A DNA stretch of 64,000 nucleotides from Gimesia sp. (GCF_040219335.1 NZ_JAVJSQ010000010.1:248001-312000), one strand, 5' to 3'. Positions 46,075 to 55,599 are shown, numbered from the stretch's first letter. Program-made: numbers and translations. Notes: generated by a model from the sequence alone, not told the origin.

Positions 46075-46115
46075 TTGACATTTGAATTTAACTGTATTAC
46101 TGTGTTGATACAGTT
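46075..46115 (+). promoter_or_regulatory. Promoter and overlapping operator of the GntR/ABC operon
   Basis: TTGACA (46075-46080), 17-bp gap, TACTGT (46098-46103) form a sigma-70-type promoter. An inverted repeat AACTGTAT (46090-46097) N10 ATACAGTT (46108-46115) covers the -10 region, as expected for autorepression by the GntR product starting at 46131. Confidence 0.65.
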
Positions 46116-46130
46116 TTCAGGAGTGAAACA

Positions 46131-46532
46131 ATGCAGATTCAACTCTCAGAAGCGGACGGCACCCCGTATTACCAGCAGGTCGTAAACCAGATCAAGTTTC
46201 TGGTGGCCTCGGGGCGTTTGCAGCCGCACGATCAACTCCCTTCGGTGCGCGGGCTCGCACAACAGTTGACGATCACTCCCAATACCGTGGCCCGCGCCTA
46301 TCGTGAGCTGGAAGCCGAAGGAGTTGTGATCTCCCGACGCGGTTCCGGTGTTTACATTTCCAGTGGCGTTTCTCCCCTCTCGAGTAAAGAAAAACGCCGC
46401 ATTCTCAACGAACGCATGGATGCCCTGCTGACCGAATCGCGTCAGCTGGGCGTGGATGAAGAGACCCTGCTGAAGCTGCTGCGGGAGCGCAGCCGTAAGT
46501 TTGATGCACACCCCCAAGAGGTCGAACCATGA
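46131..46532 (+). CDS. GntR-family repressor, YtrA type
   Basis: A 133-residue regulator: winged helix (residues about 10-80: YYQQVVNQIKFLVASG, LPSVRGLAQQLTITPNTVAR, AYRELEAEGVVISRRGSGVY) and only a short helical tail instead of a large ligand-binding domain, the hallmark of the YtrA subfamily that controls ABC transporter operons. GGAG lies eight bases before the ATG. Its stop overlaps the ABC ATPase start (ATGA, 46529-46532), so both are made together. It probably represses its own operon through the inverted repeat at 46090-46115. The inducer is unknown; in Bacillus such operons answer to cell-wall-active compounds. Confidence 0.92.
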   Translation: MQIQLSEADGTPYYQQVVNQIKFLVASGRLQPHDQLPSVRGLAQQLTITPNTVARAYRELEAEGVVISRRGSGVYISSGVSPLSSKEKRRILNERMDALLTESRQLGVDEETLLKLLRERSRKFDAHPQEVEP

Positions 46533-47434
46533 GCACGCACGTCATTGAAATCGAAAATCTGAGCCGTCGCTTCGGCAAGAAGCAGGCCCTGGCCAACGTC
46601 TGTCTCTCCGTACCCGAAGGGGCCGTCTTCGGTCTCGTGGGCGAGAACGGCGCCGGCAAAACCACGCTGTTGAAACACATTCTCGGCTTCCTCAAACCGC
46701 AGTCCGGCACCGTACGGGTCTTCGGTCTCGATCCGGTCGCCGATCCGCCGGGCGTGTTGAGTCGCATCGGACATCTTTCCGAAACTCGCGACCTACCCCC
46801 CTGGATGACGATTCGCGAACTGTTTGAATTCACGCGGGCCTTCTATCCCAAGTGGGATCCGGTCTACGCCGAAGAGCTGCGGATGATGTTCGAACTCACG
46901 ATGACACAGAAAGTTTCCACGCTTTCCCGTGGTCAGCTGGCCCGCGCCGGGCTTCTGCTGGCGCTCGCTCATCGTCCTCCGCTGCTGGTGCTGGACGAAC
47001 CATCGTCGGGCCTCGACCCTCTGGTCCGCAAAGACATCCTCGACGCCATCATCCGCACGGTCGTCGATGAAGGCCGCACCGTACTGTTTTCTTCGCACCT
47101 GCTGGACGAGGTGCAGCGCGTTTCGGATCAGGTCGCCATTCTCGACCAGGGCCAGCTGCTGCTCACCAGCCCGCTGGACGAAGTTCTGGTCTCGCATTTT
47201 CGACTGACGGTCAGCTTCGCCGAGCCGCAACCTTTCTTTCCGCAACTGACGGGCGCCTTGACCTGGACCGGATCCGGCAAGGAATGGGACATCATCTGCA
47301 ACGGCCAGCGACAGGAACTGGAAGCCGCCTTAAAAGACCTGGACGCCGAAATCCTGGCCCAGACGGCCCCCACCCTGGAAGAAATCTTCGTAGCCCGCAT
47401 GAAATCAGCTGCCCGGAGTTCGTTTAAGGACTGA
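46529..47434 (+). CDS. ABC transporter ATP-binding protein
   Basis: A 301-residue ABC ATPase. Walker A GENGAGKTTLL (38-48), signature LSRGQLARAGLLLALA, Walker B LLVLDEPSSGLDPL and the switch His in FSSHLLDEVQ. The C-terminal about 80 residues form the tail common to ABC-2-type exporters. The signature is LSRGQ rather than LSGGQ. It starts within the GntR stop codon and is followed 5 bp later by the first of four membrane proteins, so it should energise one or more of them. Confidence 0.94.
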   Translation: MSTHVIEIENLSRRFGKKQALANVCLSVPEGAVFGLVGENGAGKTTLLKHILGFLKPQSGTVRVFGLDPVADPPGVLSRIGHLSETRDLPPWMTIRELFEFTRAFYPKWDPVYAEELRMMFELTMTQKVSTLSRGQLARAGLLLALAHRPPLLVLDEPSSGLDPLVRKDILDAIIRTVVDEGRTVLFSSHLLDEVQRVSDQVAILDQGQLLLTSPLDEVLVSHFRLTVSFAEPQPFFPQLTGALTWTGSGKEWDIICNGQRQELEAALKDLDAEILAQTAPTLEEIFVARMKSAARSSFKD

Positions 47435-47439
47435 GTACC

Positions 47440-49155
47440 ATGGGAACTGCCCTGTATGTAACGACGAAACAGTTCTGTAAACGGGCCTGGCTTGGGATGC
47501 TGCTCGCTGTGAGCACACTGGTATTGTTGCCGCTTGTATTTCGTGGCCTGATGTCGCTGCAGAAGCTGGACGCATATGGAGTCTCGGTCCAGCCCTTTGA
47601 TTATTACTTTGCTTTTCTGGGAATGTCGTGGATCTTCTTTTTCGCGATTTGCATGTATGCCTTACGTGATTGTGAAAAAACGCTTTTCCGACTTCCTGTT
47701 TCCTCGCCCCGGATTTTCAGTGGCTTAGTTCTGCTCACAGCAGGGGCCGTCATGCTGCTTGATCTGGTGACGAATGGGATTTACCGAATCCTGTTTTTCG
47801 ATCAGCGCTGGATTGTCAATGACTGGCCGGTATTGGGGCCATTATTGTTTTTAACGACTCTGCTGATAACAGGTCATGCACTGTATTGGAGCAGATTCAG
47901 TCTCAGTTTTACTTTTCTGTCTGTCTGGGGGAGCCTGGTTGCAGGATTGTTCTATTGGTTTTTTTCGCGATATTTTCCGAACGGTTTTCATGAGGCCAGT
48001 GTTCCCTGGCGTCATGTTTCATTGGCGGATGGATTGATCATGCTGGGGGCAAGCAGTGCCGCCTGGTACCAGGGAGCTCATGGATTTGGAAAGGTTCGCT
48101 CAGGAACAGCAATGCACAGCCGACATTGGCAACAGGCTGTTGCCAGGTGGAATCATCTCCTGACAGGAAAACGTGTTACTCCTGTTTCGAGTCGGTCAGC
48201 CTTGGCACATTTACACTGGTCTGATTCCTGCCGTCGCCCTGTAGTAATTTCCGGGCTGTATCTGGGCGTGCTGGGAGTGCTGTTGAGCTTCGTTCTCTTT
48301 TTGTGGAGGGCTGACTCGTGGAATCCTTTAGTTGCTTACCTGAATAGTATCGGCTGTGTAACCAGCGTGTTGTTTTTACTTGCCGCTATGCTCGTGGGAT
48401 TTCAAATCGGTGATGGAATCAATAACTCGGGGCGAACAGAACTGAAGAACTACCTGGGTGGAGTTCCCTTAAGTGACCATGCTTTTTCCAGCCTGTTGAT
48501 GAGAAATCTGATGAAGGCGGTCGGTATGACATATGATCTGCTGCTGCTGAGTTGTCTTCTGAGCCATGTCACAATGCTCTTATATTTCGGGGCAAATGGT
48601 ACTGTGATGACAATGCAGAACTGGGAAATCTATATCTCTGTACTGTCAACCCAATCCGTTCCCTTTCTGTTTTTCTCATCAGCTGTTTTCTGGGGAATCA
48701 GCACGACTCTGGTCTCAATTCTCTGGACAGGCCGTACCTGGTTTTATTTTGCATTGATTGTGATGTTCGGAGGACTCTGTGTCTCGTTCATGCTGTTCAG
48801 TTCGTTCATGAGTACCGAATCGATCACGGGCCTGCTGCTAGGCTATCTGTTGATTCTTTCGGCCTGCATTCTGGGAGGAACATTGACGGCTTTCGTCGTT
48901 GCCTTGAAAAAAGAACTGATCACCAGGTTTACGGTTCTGGGAGCTGTTCTTTTCTGTCTGCTTTCCGGCTGGTTTGCCTGGTCTTTGTCAGCCGATGATT
49001 ACAAATCGCTGTTCTTCAGTATTTATAATTCCAACTTCTTCTTTCAGGAAACAGGAGAGAACGGCCTGCGATTCTTTGCGTTTGTACTGCTCACGACCCT
49101 CGTCACCCCCTTCGCGACGATCCCCCTGGCGGTCTCGTGGAACCGGCATCGTTAA
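47440..49155 (+). CDS. Tandem membrane protein 1 of 4 (putative ABC permease)
   Basis: A 571-residue polytopic protein with about twelve hydrophobic segments in two similar halves. It starts 5 bp after the ATPase stop. Signatures shared by all four copies: N-terminal VTTKQFCKRAWLGMLLAV, NGIYRILFFDQRW then a WPVLGPLLF segment, HWSDSCRRPVVI near mid-protein, an RNLMKAVG segment, and the ending FATIPLAVSWNRHR. Compared by eye this copy is AT-richer and less biased in codon use than copies 3 and 4. I know no named family with these signatures; the ATPase next door and the size suggest an ABC-2-like permease. Confidence 0.8.
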   Translation: MGTALYVTTKQFCKRAWLGMLLAVSTLVLLPLVFRGLMSLQKLDAYGVSVQPFDYYFAFLGMSWIFFFAICMYALRDCEKTLFRLPVSSPRIFSGLVLLTAGAVMLLDLVTNGIYRILFFDQRWIVNDWPVLGPLLFLTTLLITGHALYWSRFSLSFTFLSVWGSLVAGLFYWFFSRYFPNGFHEASVPWRHVSLADGLIMLGASSAAWYQGAHGFGKVRSGTAMHSRHWQQAVARWNHLLTGKRVTPVSSRSALAHLHWSDSCRRPVVISGLYLGVLGVLLSFVLFLWRADSWNPLVAYLNSIGCVTSVLFLLAAMLVGFQIGDGINNSGRTELKNYLGGVPLSDHAFSSLLMRNLMKAVGMTYDLLLLSCLLSHVTMLLYFGANGTVMTMQNWEIYISVLSTQSVPFLFFSSAVFWGISTTLVSILWTGRTWFYFALIVMFGGLCVSFMLFSSFMSTESITGLLLGYLLILSACILGGTLTAFVVALKKELITRFTVLGAVLFCLLSGWFAWSLSADDYKSLFFSIYNSNFFFQETGENGLRFFAFVLLTTLVTPFATIPLAVSWNRHR

Positions 49156-49172
49156 TTGTTCAAGGTACTCGA

Positions 49173-50828
49173 ATGTCATCCGCCTTTGTCATGACAACTC
49201 GACTCATCTGGAAGCGTGCCTGGCCGCTGGCACTGTTTTGCGTGGCCTTGTTCGTGCTGGGGCCCTACGTGATTTTAAAAATACAGGAATTGATGGCGGC
49301 CCCGGGGGGCTGTGGTAACGCCGGCGTCTTCGAATTTGGCTTCCTCTTCGGCTATTATATGTTCCAGTCCAGCCTCGCTTTTCTGGGTGTTTCTGTTGGC
49401 GTGACAACAGGCTTCCAGAAGTATTTTCTCAGGCTGCCGATCCCCTCTCGTACCATCGCCAGCGGAATGATGTTCACCGTGGTGACGCTCTTTCTCTCAA
49501 TGCAACTGGCGACGAATGGGTTTTACCGCCTGCTCTTCTTCGACCAGAACTGGCTGTCCGATTACTGGCCACTCACGGGAACCCTGTTATTTCTCGTGAC
49601 GCTCACACTGGTTGGGTATGCTGTTTTCTGGTTGCTGCAGGCACCCAGTCTGACACGACTAGGTGCCTCTGTCAGCTTCATCGCCGGGATGCTGGTCTGG
49701 TTCGTTTCCCGGTTTTATCCCCATGGATTCAGCGGAGAGGTCGTTCCCTGGGTTCGGGTGACACCGGGAGAAGGGGCGACCATGCTTGGCGTCTCGCTGG
49801 GCGCCTGGTACCTGGGAACCGTTGCCTTCGCACAGATCCGTTCCGGTACGGCACTTCCCAGTCCCGCCTGGGAACTTTTGAAGCAAGGGTGGAAAACACT
49901 GGCGGTGGGGGCGCGCTCTGAGAGAGAAACTGATCCCCAGACGCAAACCGCGATCGCCACACTGAAGGAGACGCACTGGCGGGACTCCTGTCGTAGTAGT
50001 GTGCTCATCGGATTCGTTCTGGCGGGAGTGGCATTCTGTTGCAATCTGGCTGCGTTTTTCATCTGGGCGAAACCCGGTGCAAATCTGGGGCCTCTTTACA
50101 TCTTGCCTGTGTTCTTTCTGACCTACCTGTTCCTGCAGTTTGCTGGTGTCGTTTTGGGGGGCAAGCAGGCATTCTCACTTTCACCCAAAGCGAAACAGCA
50201 GATGAAGGACTATTGGGGGACCGTCCCTCTCACAGATCGGGAACTTGCAGCAGCATTGATGCAGAACATTCTCAAGTCCGGGATGCTGATGCTGCTGGCG
50301 ATTGTTGTAATCGGCCTTGGAGCGAGTTATCTCCTCTATGCCCTCATACACGGGCTGGGCGTGATCAGTTCAGACTGGCAGTGGCTGGTCGAATATCAAC
50401 TGGTTAAAAATGTGATCGGTTTAGTAGTCATTGCAATATTGTCTTACTGGTCCATCATGCTGAATTTCATTTCAGTCTGCTGGGTCCCTCGCCGAGGCGT
50501 TGGCTGGTGGGTTGTACTCTCGCTTCCTGTGCTGCTGTTTATTTCCGTTTCCGTGAGTGAACTGCTGCCCGTCTTACGCACGCCAGTGATTCTGCTGGAT
50601 GCCTGCCTGATCCTGGGGGGAACAGTTCTCGCTTTTCTGCACGCGTATCGCTCTGCTCTGATCGGCGGGAAGACGATCTGGCGGGCGACCCTGTTTTCTC
50701 TACTACTCTGTGTCGCCTGCTGGTATTTCTCGAAATCAGACCTGCTTTTAATGTCTGGCTTAATGATCTTCACCGTACTCCCCTTCGCGACGATCCCCCT
50801 GGCGATCTCGTGGAATCGACATCGGTGA
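49173..50828 (+). CDS. Tandem membrane protein 2 of 4 (putative ABC permease)
   Basis: A 551-residue paralog, 17 bp after copy 1. The ATG at 49173 follows AAGGTACTCGA; an earlier in-frame start would overlap copy 1. Shared signatures: TTRLIWKRAWPLALF, NGFYRLLFFDQNWLSDYW, THWRDSCRSSVLIG, VPLTDRELAAALMQNILKSG, and FATIPLAISWNRHR. It appears the most divergent at its N-terminus. Hydrophobic throughout with a soluble loop of about 80 residues in the middle. Same inferred role as copy 1. Confidence 0.8.
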   Translation: MSSAFVMTTRLIWKRAWPLALFCVALFVLGPYVILKIQELMAAPGGCGNAGVFEFGFLFGYYMFQSSLAFLGVSVGVTTGFQKYFLRLPIPSRTIASGMMFTVVTLFLSMQLATNGFYRLLFFDQNWLSDYWPLTGTLLFLVTLTLVGYAVFWLLQAPSLTRLGASVSFIAGMLVWFVSRFYPHGFSGEVVPWVRVTPGEGATMLGVSLGAWYLGTVAFAQIRSGTALPSPAWELLKQGWKTLAVGARSERETDPQTQTAIATLKETHWRDSCRSSVLIGFVLAGVAFCCNLAAFFIWAKPGANLGPLYILPVFFLTYLFLQFAGVVLGGKQAFSLSPKAKQQMKDYWGTVPLTDRELAAALMQNILKSGMLMLLAIVVIGLGASYLLYALIHGLGVISSDWQWLVEYQLVKNVIGLVVIAILSYWSIMLNFISVCWVPRRGVGWWVVLSLPVLLFISVSVSELLPVLRTPVILLDACLILGGTVLAFLHAYRSALIGGKTIWRATLFSLLLCVACWYFSKSDLLLMSGLMIFTVLPFATIPLAISWNRHR

Positions 50829-50886
50829 TGGTGGCTGTCCTGTATCGTGCTTGTGTTTTTCGTAACTTGAAATTTGAGGTGTGGTG

Positions 50887-52581
50887 ATGACAACCGCCTT
50901 GTATGTAACGACGAAACAGTTTTGTAAACGGGCCTGGTTTGGGGCGCTGCTCGCTGTCGGTACCCTGATCCTGGGACCTTTGGCATTCGTGCTGCTCACG
51001 CGGATGCAGGGACTGAACCTGGAATACATGGAGCACGATCTCACCGGCTACCACTTCGCGTACCTCGGGCTCTCCTGGGTCGGCTTCCTCGGAGTCTGCC
51101 TGCATGCACAGTCGGGCTGCCAGAAGCTCTGTCTCACGCTCCCCGTCAGTTCGAAAGCCATCGCCAGCTGGATGATGTTCACGATGGTCGGACTGGTCGT
51201 GCTGTTACAACTGCTGACCAGCGGGGCCTATCGCATGCTGTTTTTTGACGAACACTGGCTGGCCGACTACTGGCCACTGCTCGGCCCCTTACTGTTTATC
51301 GTCTCGTTGATCCTGGTCGGACATTGCCTGTTCTGGATGATGCACGCCCCCAGCTTTACCCGCCTGGGAGTGGGAGCCGCGGTGATTGTGGGCATGTTTT
51401 ACTGGTTCATCAGCCGCTACTATCCGGCAGGCTTCCACGCAAAACTGATTCCCTGGAGCCGGGTCTCGCTGGGCGAATTCGTCACGCTGCAAATCGTCTG
51501 CATTACAGCCTGGTATCAGGGCACGCGGTCCTTCGCCTTGTACCGCGCGGGAATCGCCGTTCCCAGCCCTGCGTGGGAACGCATGCTGCTCTGGTGGAAC
51601 GCACTGTTGACCGGGGCCATCCTCGATCAGCCGCTGGTCCCCCTCTCACGCAGCGATACACTCGCGAAACTCCACTGGCGGGATTCCTGTCATCGGGCCG
51701 TCATCTTCACCGGACTTCTGTTCGGCTGCATGGAACTGGGGGTCACGCTGGCCATCGGTGCGCAGCATCGTATGGATCCCTCAGATATCCTTGACGCCGC
51801 CCAGGGCTGCCTGATGATCACACTGATGACCAGTCTGATCTCGTCCATCCTCGTCGCCTTCATGCTGGGGGATGGTATCTGCAATCCGGGACGCGCGGAG
51901 ATGCGACGCTACCTGGCGATCGCGCCTTTAAAAGATACCGAACTGATCCGGCGGCTGTTTCGCAATCTGATCAAAACCTGTCTCTGCACGCTGGCGATGA
52001 TCTTCGGTGCGCTGCTGCTCAGCCTGACGATCAACTCGCTGCTCTGGGGACCAGCCCTGGCGAAAGAGCTCGGCCGACTGCTTATTAACGAACAAGAGTA
52101 TCTGGCGCAGATCCTGCTGGCGTTTTCCGGGTTCTGGCTGCTCGCCGGGAATGCAGTCTCTGTGCTCTGGACGGGACGCACCTGGTTCATCAACACCACC
52201 GTCGGCGTCGTATTCGGCGGACTCATCTTTTATATCGTCACGATTAATCTGCTCGAAACCATCTTCCGCGATTTCATGCTGTCGCGGTTCATCGTCGTCG
52301 CCATGTTAATGCTCGTGTATGCGTTGATCATGGGAGGCACCCTGATCGCCTACACCGGTGCCCTGTATCAGGGATTGATTTCAAAACGCAAAACCCTCTG
52401 CTGCGGCCTGCTGTTCGCGCTGGGTGTCACGACGATCGTGGTGGGAATTCTGCAGACTGCTTCCTTGTATCAGGGCCGGCCGCAGTGGTTTTTCTTTTTC
52501 CTGTACTCGGCTGTGCTGGCACTGCTGCTGGCACCGTTTGCCACAATCCCACTGGCCATTCGCTGGAACCGCCACCGCTAA
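50887..52581 (+). CDS. Tandem membrane protein 3 of 4 (putative ABC permease)
   Basis: A 564-residue paralog, 58 bp after copy 2; the ATG at 50887 is used because GAGGTG lies just upstream. Its N-terminus (TTALYVTTKQFCKRAWFGAL) is the closest to copy 1, pointing to a recent duplication between these two at least in that part. Other signatures: SGAYRMLFFDEHWLADYW, LHWRDSCHRAVIFTG, APLKDTELIRRLFRNLIK, VLWTGRTWFI, FATIPLAIRWNRHR. GC-rich third positions throughout. Putative permease subunit. Confidence 0.8.
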   Translation: MTTALYVTTKQFCKRAWFGALLAVGTLILGPLAFVLLTRMQGLNLEYMEHDLTGYHFAYLGLSWVGFLGVCLHAQSGCQKLCLTLPVSSKAIASWMMFTMVGLVVLLQLLTSGAYRMLFFDEHWLADYWPLLGPLLFIVSLILVGHCLFWMMHAPSFTRLGVGAAVIVGMFYWFISRYYPAGFHAKLIPWSRVSLGEFVTLQIVCITAWYQGTRSFALYRAGIAVPSPAWERMLLWWNALLTGAILDQPLVPLSRSDTLAKLHWRDSCHRAVIFTGLLFGCMELGVTLAIGAQHRMDPSDILDAAQGCLMITLMTSLISSILVAFMLGDGICNPGRAEMRRYLAIAPLKDTELIRRLFRNLIKTCLCTLAMIFGALLLSLTINSLLWGPALAKELGRLLINEQEYLAQILLAFSGFWLLAGNAVSVLWTGRTWFINTTVGVVFGGLIFYIVTINLLETIFRDFMLSRFIVVAMLMLVYALIMGGTLIAYTGALYQGLISKRKTLCCGLLFALGVTTIVVGILQTASLYQGRPQWFFFFLYSAVLALLLAPFATIPLAIRWNRHR

Positions 52582-52605
52582 ACACTTGAAAGTGAGCCTG
52601 CTTTG

Positions 52606-54297
52606 ATGAACGCCGCATTGGTTACGACAACACGACTCTTCCTGAAACGGGCCTGGGCCGGTGCGCTGCTCGCGGTTTCGGTGCTGGTGCTCTGTCCGTT
52701 AATGTATCGGCTGGTATTCCCGGAGCCGGGCCGCATGTTTGCGCAGGAAGATCTGTTCGGCGTCAACATCATGTACCTGATTCTTTCGTCGATCCTCTTT
52801 CTGGCCGTCGGTTATAACGCCATCCAGGGCACCCATAAAATCTGTATGGGGCTGCCCGTGCGTTCCACGCCGATCGCCACCTGGATGATGCTGGCCACCG
52901 TCAGCCTCGTCGTCGTGCTGCAACTGGTCACCAATGGCGCCTATCGACTGCTGTTTTTCGATGCGCACTGGCTCTCCGAATACTGGCCCCTGTTAGGACC
53001 GCTGCTGTTCATGGTGACGGTAATCCTGGTCAGCCATGCGATTTACTGGGGCCTGTATGCCGTCAGTCTCACCCGCATTGTCTGCTGGACCTGCCTGGTC
53101 ATCGGGATGTGCTGGTGGTTTGTGGCCCGCTACTACCCGGAAGGGTTTCAGGCACGCGCTATTTCCTGGAAACACGTCACGCTCTCCGAATTTCTGACTC
53201 TCCTGGTCGTCAGTGTGGGCGCCTGGTATTTCGGTACCAGGGAGTTTGCGCGGGTTCGCGCAGGACTCGCCACTCACAGCCCGCACTGGCGCCGTTTACA
53301 AAACTGGTATGAATCGATCGTAACAGGCGCCGCAACCAGCGGCCGGTCCGAGACCCTTTCCGTCAGTACCTCACTCTCGCGACTGCACTGGCGCGATGGC
53401 TGTCAGCGGACAGTGCTTAACTGTGGCATGGTGGCGGGAGTCGCGGTCTGGGTGGTCAACCTGATCACCATGACCGGCTTCGGTTCGACCCTGCATCAAT
53501 GGGCCGATGGATTCCTGGTAATCGTCGCCGTCTTCGGCGTGCTGGCGGCCATCCTCTCCGCCTTCCAGATTGGCGAAAGTGTCTGCGTACCGGGACGGAA
53601 AGAAATGAAAGCCTTCCTGGCGACTGCACCTCTGTCAGATCGCGAGTTCAGTCACACCCTGTTCCGCAACCTCGTCAGGTCCGTGGTGACGATATTTCTA
53701 TTGACCGAAGCAGGACTGCTGATGACCATCGTCACCCTCTTACTCGTGAAAGGGCCGGCACTGCTCGACTGGAATCTGGTCCGCGTGGGAGGCACCCTGC
53801 TGATCTACGGATGCATCTACCTCTTCGCCTTCTGGATCATCGCCGCGAATGTCATCTCCCTGTTCTGGACGGGGAGCACCCGGTTTATCTTTGGTGTCAT
53901 CGGATCAATCCTGGCAGGCTTTGCCCTCATCGTCGGTGTCGGAAGTTATCTGAGCGACGCCTATTCTCGCCAGCTGGTGATCTTAACATTTTCGGTATTT
54001 GAATGTTTTCTGCTTGGAGTCTTCCTCTGTGTTACATTGTTAATCTGGGGAGGAACAGCATTCGCCTATCTTGTCGCCTTCCAGAAACGGCTGATTCGGG
54101 GCTCGACCGTAGTCGCCGCCCTGATCCTCTGGGTGACAGGGGTGGCAATCTACTTTGGAGTAATTGAGAGCCCTATCCTGAATCAGCATCATTATGAGCA
54201 GTTCTTCTTCCAGCTCTTGCTGGTCGCCCTCTGTACGCTTTCGCTGACGCCCATCGCCACTGTTCCGCTGGCCCTCCGCTGGAATAGGCACCGGTAA
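52606..54297 (+). CDS. Tandem membrane protein 4 of 4 (putative ABC permease)
   Basis: A 563-residue paralog, 24 bp after copy 3 and last gene of the unit. Signatures: VTTTRLFLKRAWAGALLAV, NGAYRLLFFDAHWLSEYW, LHWRDGCQRTVLNCG, APLSDREFSHTLFRNLVRS, LFWTGSTRFIFG and an ending IATVPLALRWNRHR. Two potential starts (TTG 52603, ATG 52606) differ by one residue. No terminator with a T tract was found after it. Together with the other three it could build homo- or heterodimeric transporters with the single ATPase. Confidence 0.8.
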   Translation: MNAALVTTTRLFLKRAWAGALLAVSVLVLCPLMYRLVFPEPGRMFAQEDLFGVNIMYLILSSILFLAVGYNAIQGTHKICMGLPVRSTPIATWMMLATVSLVVVLQLVTNGAYRLLFFDAHWLSEYWPLLGPLLFMVTVILVSHAIYWGLYAVSLTRIVCWTCLVIGMCWWFVARYYPEGFQARAISWKHVTLSEFLTLLVVSVGAWYFGTREFARVRAGLATHSPHWRRLQNWYESIVTGAATSGRSETLSVSTSLSRLHWRDGCQRTVLNCGMVAGVAVWVVNLITMTGFGSTLHQWADGFLVIVAVFGVLAAILSAFQIGESVCVPGRKEMKAFLATAPLSDREFSHTLFRNLVRSVVTIFLLTEAGLLMTIVTLLLVKGPALLDWNLVRVGGTLLIYGCIYLFAFWIIAANVISLFWTGSTRFIFGVIGSILAGFALIVGVGSYLSDAYSRQLVILTFSVFECFLLGVFLCVTLLIWGGTAFAYLVAFQKRLIRGSTVVAALILWVTGVAIYFGVIESPILNQHHYEQFFFQLLLVALCTLSLTPIATVPLALRWNRHR

Positions 54298-54558
54298 GCT
54301 CAGGGACAATAAGCAATTACGGCTGATGCCTTCGGTCGTAAATCCTGTGAAAATCTCACTTTCAATTCAATTCAGCGTCGATAGTGACTTGCAGTCCTGT
54401 GCGCAGCGACTAAAAATATGGAATTGAGGTAACTTTTCTGTTCCGGGACCACCATTTTCATAGCGTTCCCGTCGTGAATTGTGTGCACACATTCACTGCA
54501 ACAACAGTTATCCGCCCGATACAGCTTTTTTAAGTCGTCCACGTAGTGAGGTGAGATA

Positions 54559-55599
54559 ATGGCGCTGGAAAAACAACGTAAATTCGTGCGAACCCTGATC
54601 GCAGGCGGAGCGACCGCTCTGCTGATCCACGTCGGTACCGTCGCTGCGCAGGCAGAGGACTTCGTCATCGAAGTTCCCGCCGGTCTGCCCCCGGTTCCCT
54701 TCCCTGCAGACAACCCGCCGACCCCGGAAAAAATCGCGCTCGGCAAGCAGCTCTATTTCGACAAACGTCTTTCGCGGGACAACACCATCTCCTGTGCCAG
54801 CTGTCACGACCCCGGTAAGGGTTACAGCAACGCCGATCAGTTTGCGACCGGCTTCAAAGGCCAGAAGGGGGGCCGCAATTCCCCCACGGTGATCAACGCC
54901 GCCTACAACAACTTCCACTTCTGGGACGGACGGGCCGGCTCCCTGGAAGAACAGGCCCTCGGACCGATCGCCAACCCGATCGAAATGAACCTGACACTCC
55001 CGGAAGCTGTCGAACGGATCAATAAGATCCCCGGCTACAAATCACAGTTCCAGAAGATCTTCGGCTCCGATGCGACTGAAGAAAACATCGCCAAGGCCAT
55101 CGCCTCTTACGAGCGGACCATTCTCTGCGGCGATGCTCCTTACGACCGTTTCAAAGCCGGCGACAAGAAAGCCCTTTCGCCTGAAGCCCAGCGGGGCATG
55201 GCACTCTTTTTCGGTCGGGCGGCCTGCAGTTCCTGTCACTCCGGTCCCAACTTTACTGATAACGCGTTTCACAACATCGGCGTGGGTATGGATGTGGACA
55301 AACCGGATGAAGGACGCAAGACCATCAGCAACCTCGGCGGCGATACCGGCAGCTTCAAAACGCCGACGCTGCGGGACATTGCCAAGTCCGGACCCTACAT
55401 GCACGACGGCAGTATGAAGACTTTGAAAGAAGTCGTGGAACACTATAATAAAGGCGGTGTTCCCAACGAATTTCTCGACGAAGAGATTTTCAAGCTGAAT
55501 TTAACACCGCAGGAAGTGGATGATCTGGTGACCTTCATGAAGGAAGGCCTGACCAGTTCGAATTATCCTGATCATAAAATGCCCGAGTTACCCAAGTAA
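54559..55599 (+). CDS. Di-heme cytochrome c peroxidase (CcpA/MauG family), exported
   Basis: A 346-residue exported protein with signal peptide (VRTLIAGGATALLIHVG ... AAQA). Two c-heme motifs: CASCH (Cys79, Cys82, His83) and CSSCH (Cys223, Cys226, His227). Family blocks: LGKQLYFDKRLSRDNTISC, RNSPTVINAAYNNFHFWDGR, EEQALGPIANPIEMNL, FKTPTLRDIAKSGPYMHDGS. It reduces hydrogen peroxide to water in the periplasm using electrons from cytochromes. Length normal. It is followed, 82 bp on, by the Lys/Glu-rich exported protein, and a peroxiredoxin lies next, so this may be a peroxide-defence neighbourhood. Confidence 0.93.
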   Translation: MALEKQRKFVRTLIAGGATALLIHVGTVAAQAEDFVIEVPAGLPPVPFPADNPPTPEKIALGKQLYFDKRLSRDNTISCASCHDPGKGYSNADQFATGFKGQKGGRNSPTVINAAYNNFHFWDGRAGSLEEQALGPIANPIEMNLTLPEAVERINKIPGYKSQFQKIFGSDATEENIAKAIASYERTILCGDAPYDRFKAGDKKALSPEAQRGMALFFGRAACSSCHSGPNFTDNAFHNIGVGMDVDKPDEGRKTISNLGGDTGSFKTPTLRDIAKSGPYMHDGSMKTLKEVVEHYNKGGVPNEFLDEEIFKLNLTPQEVDDLVTFMKEGLTSSNYPDHKMPELPK

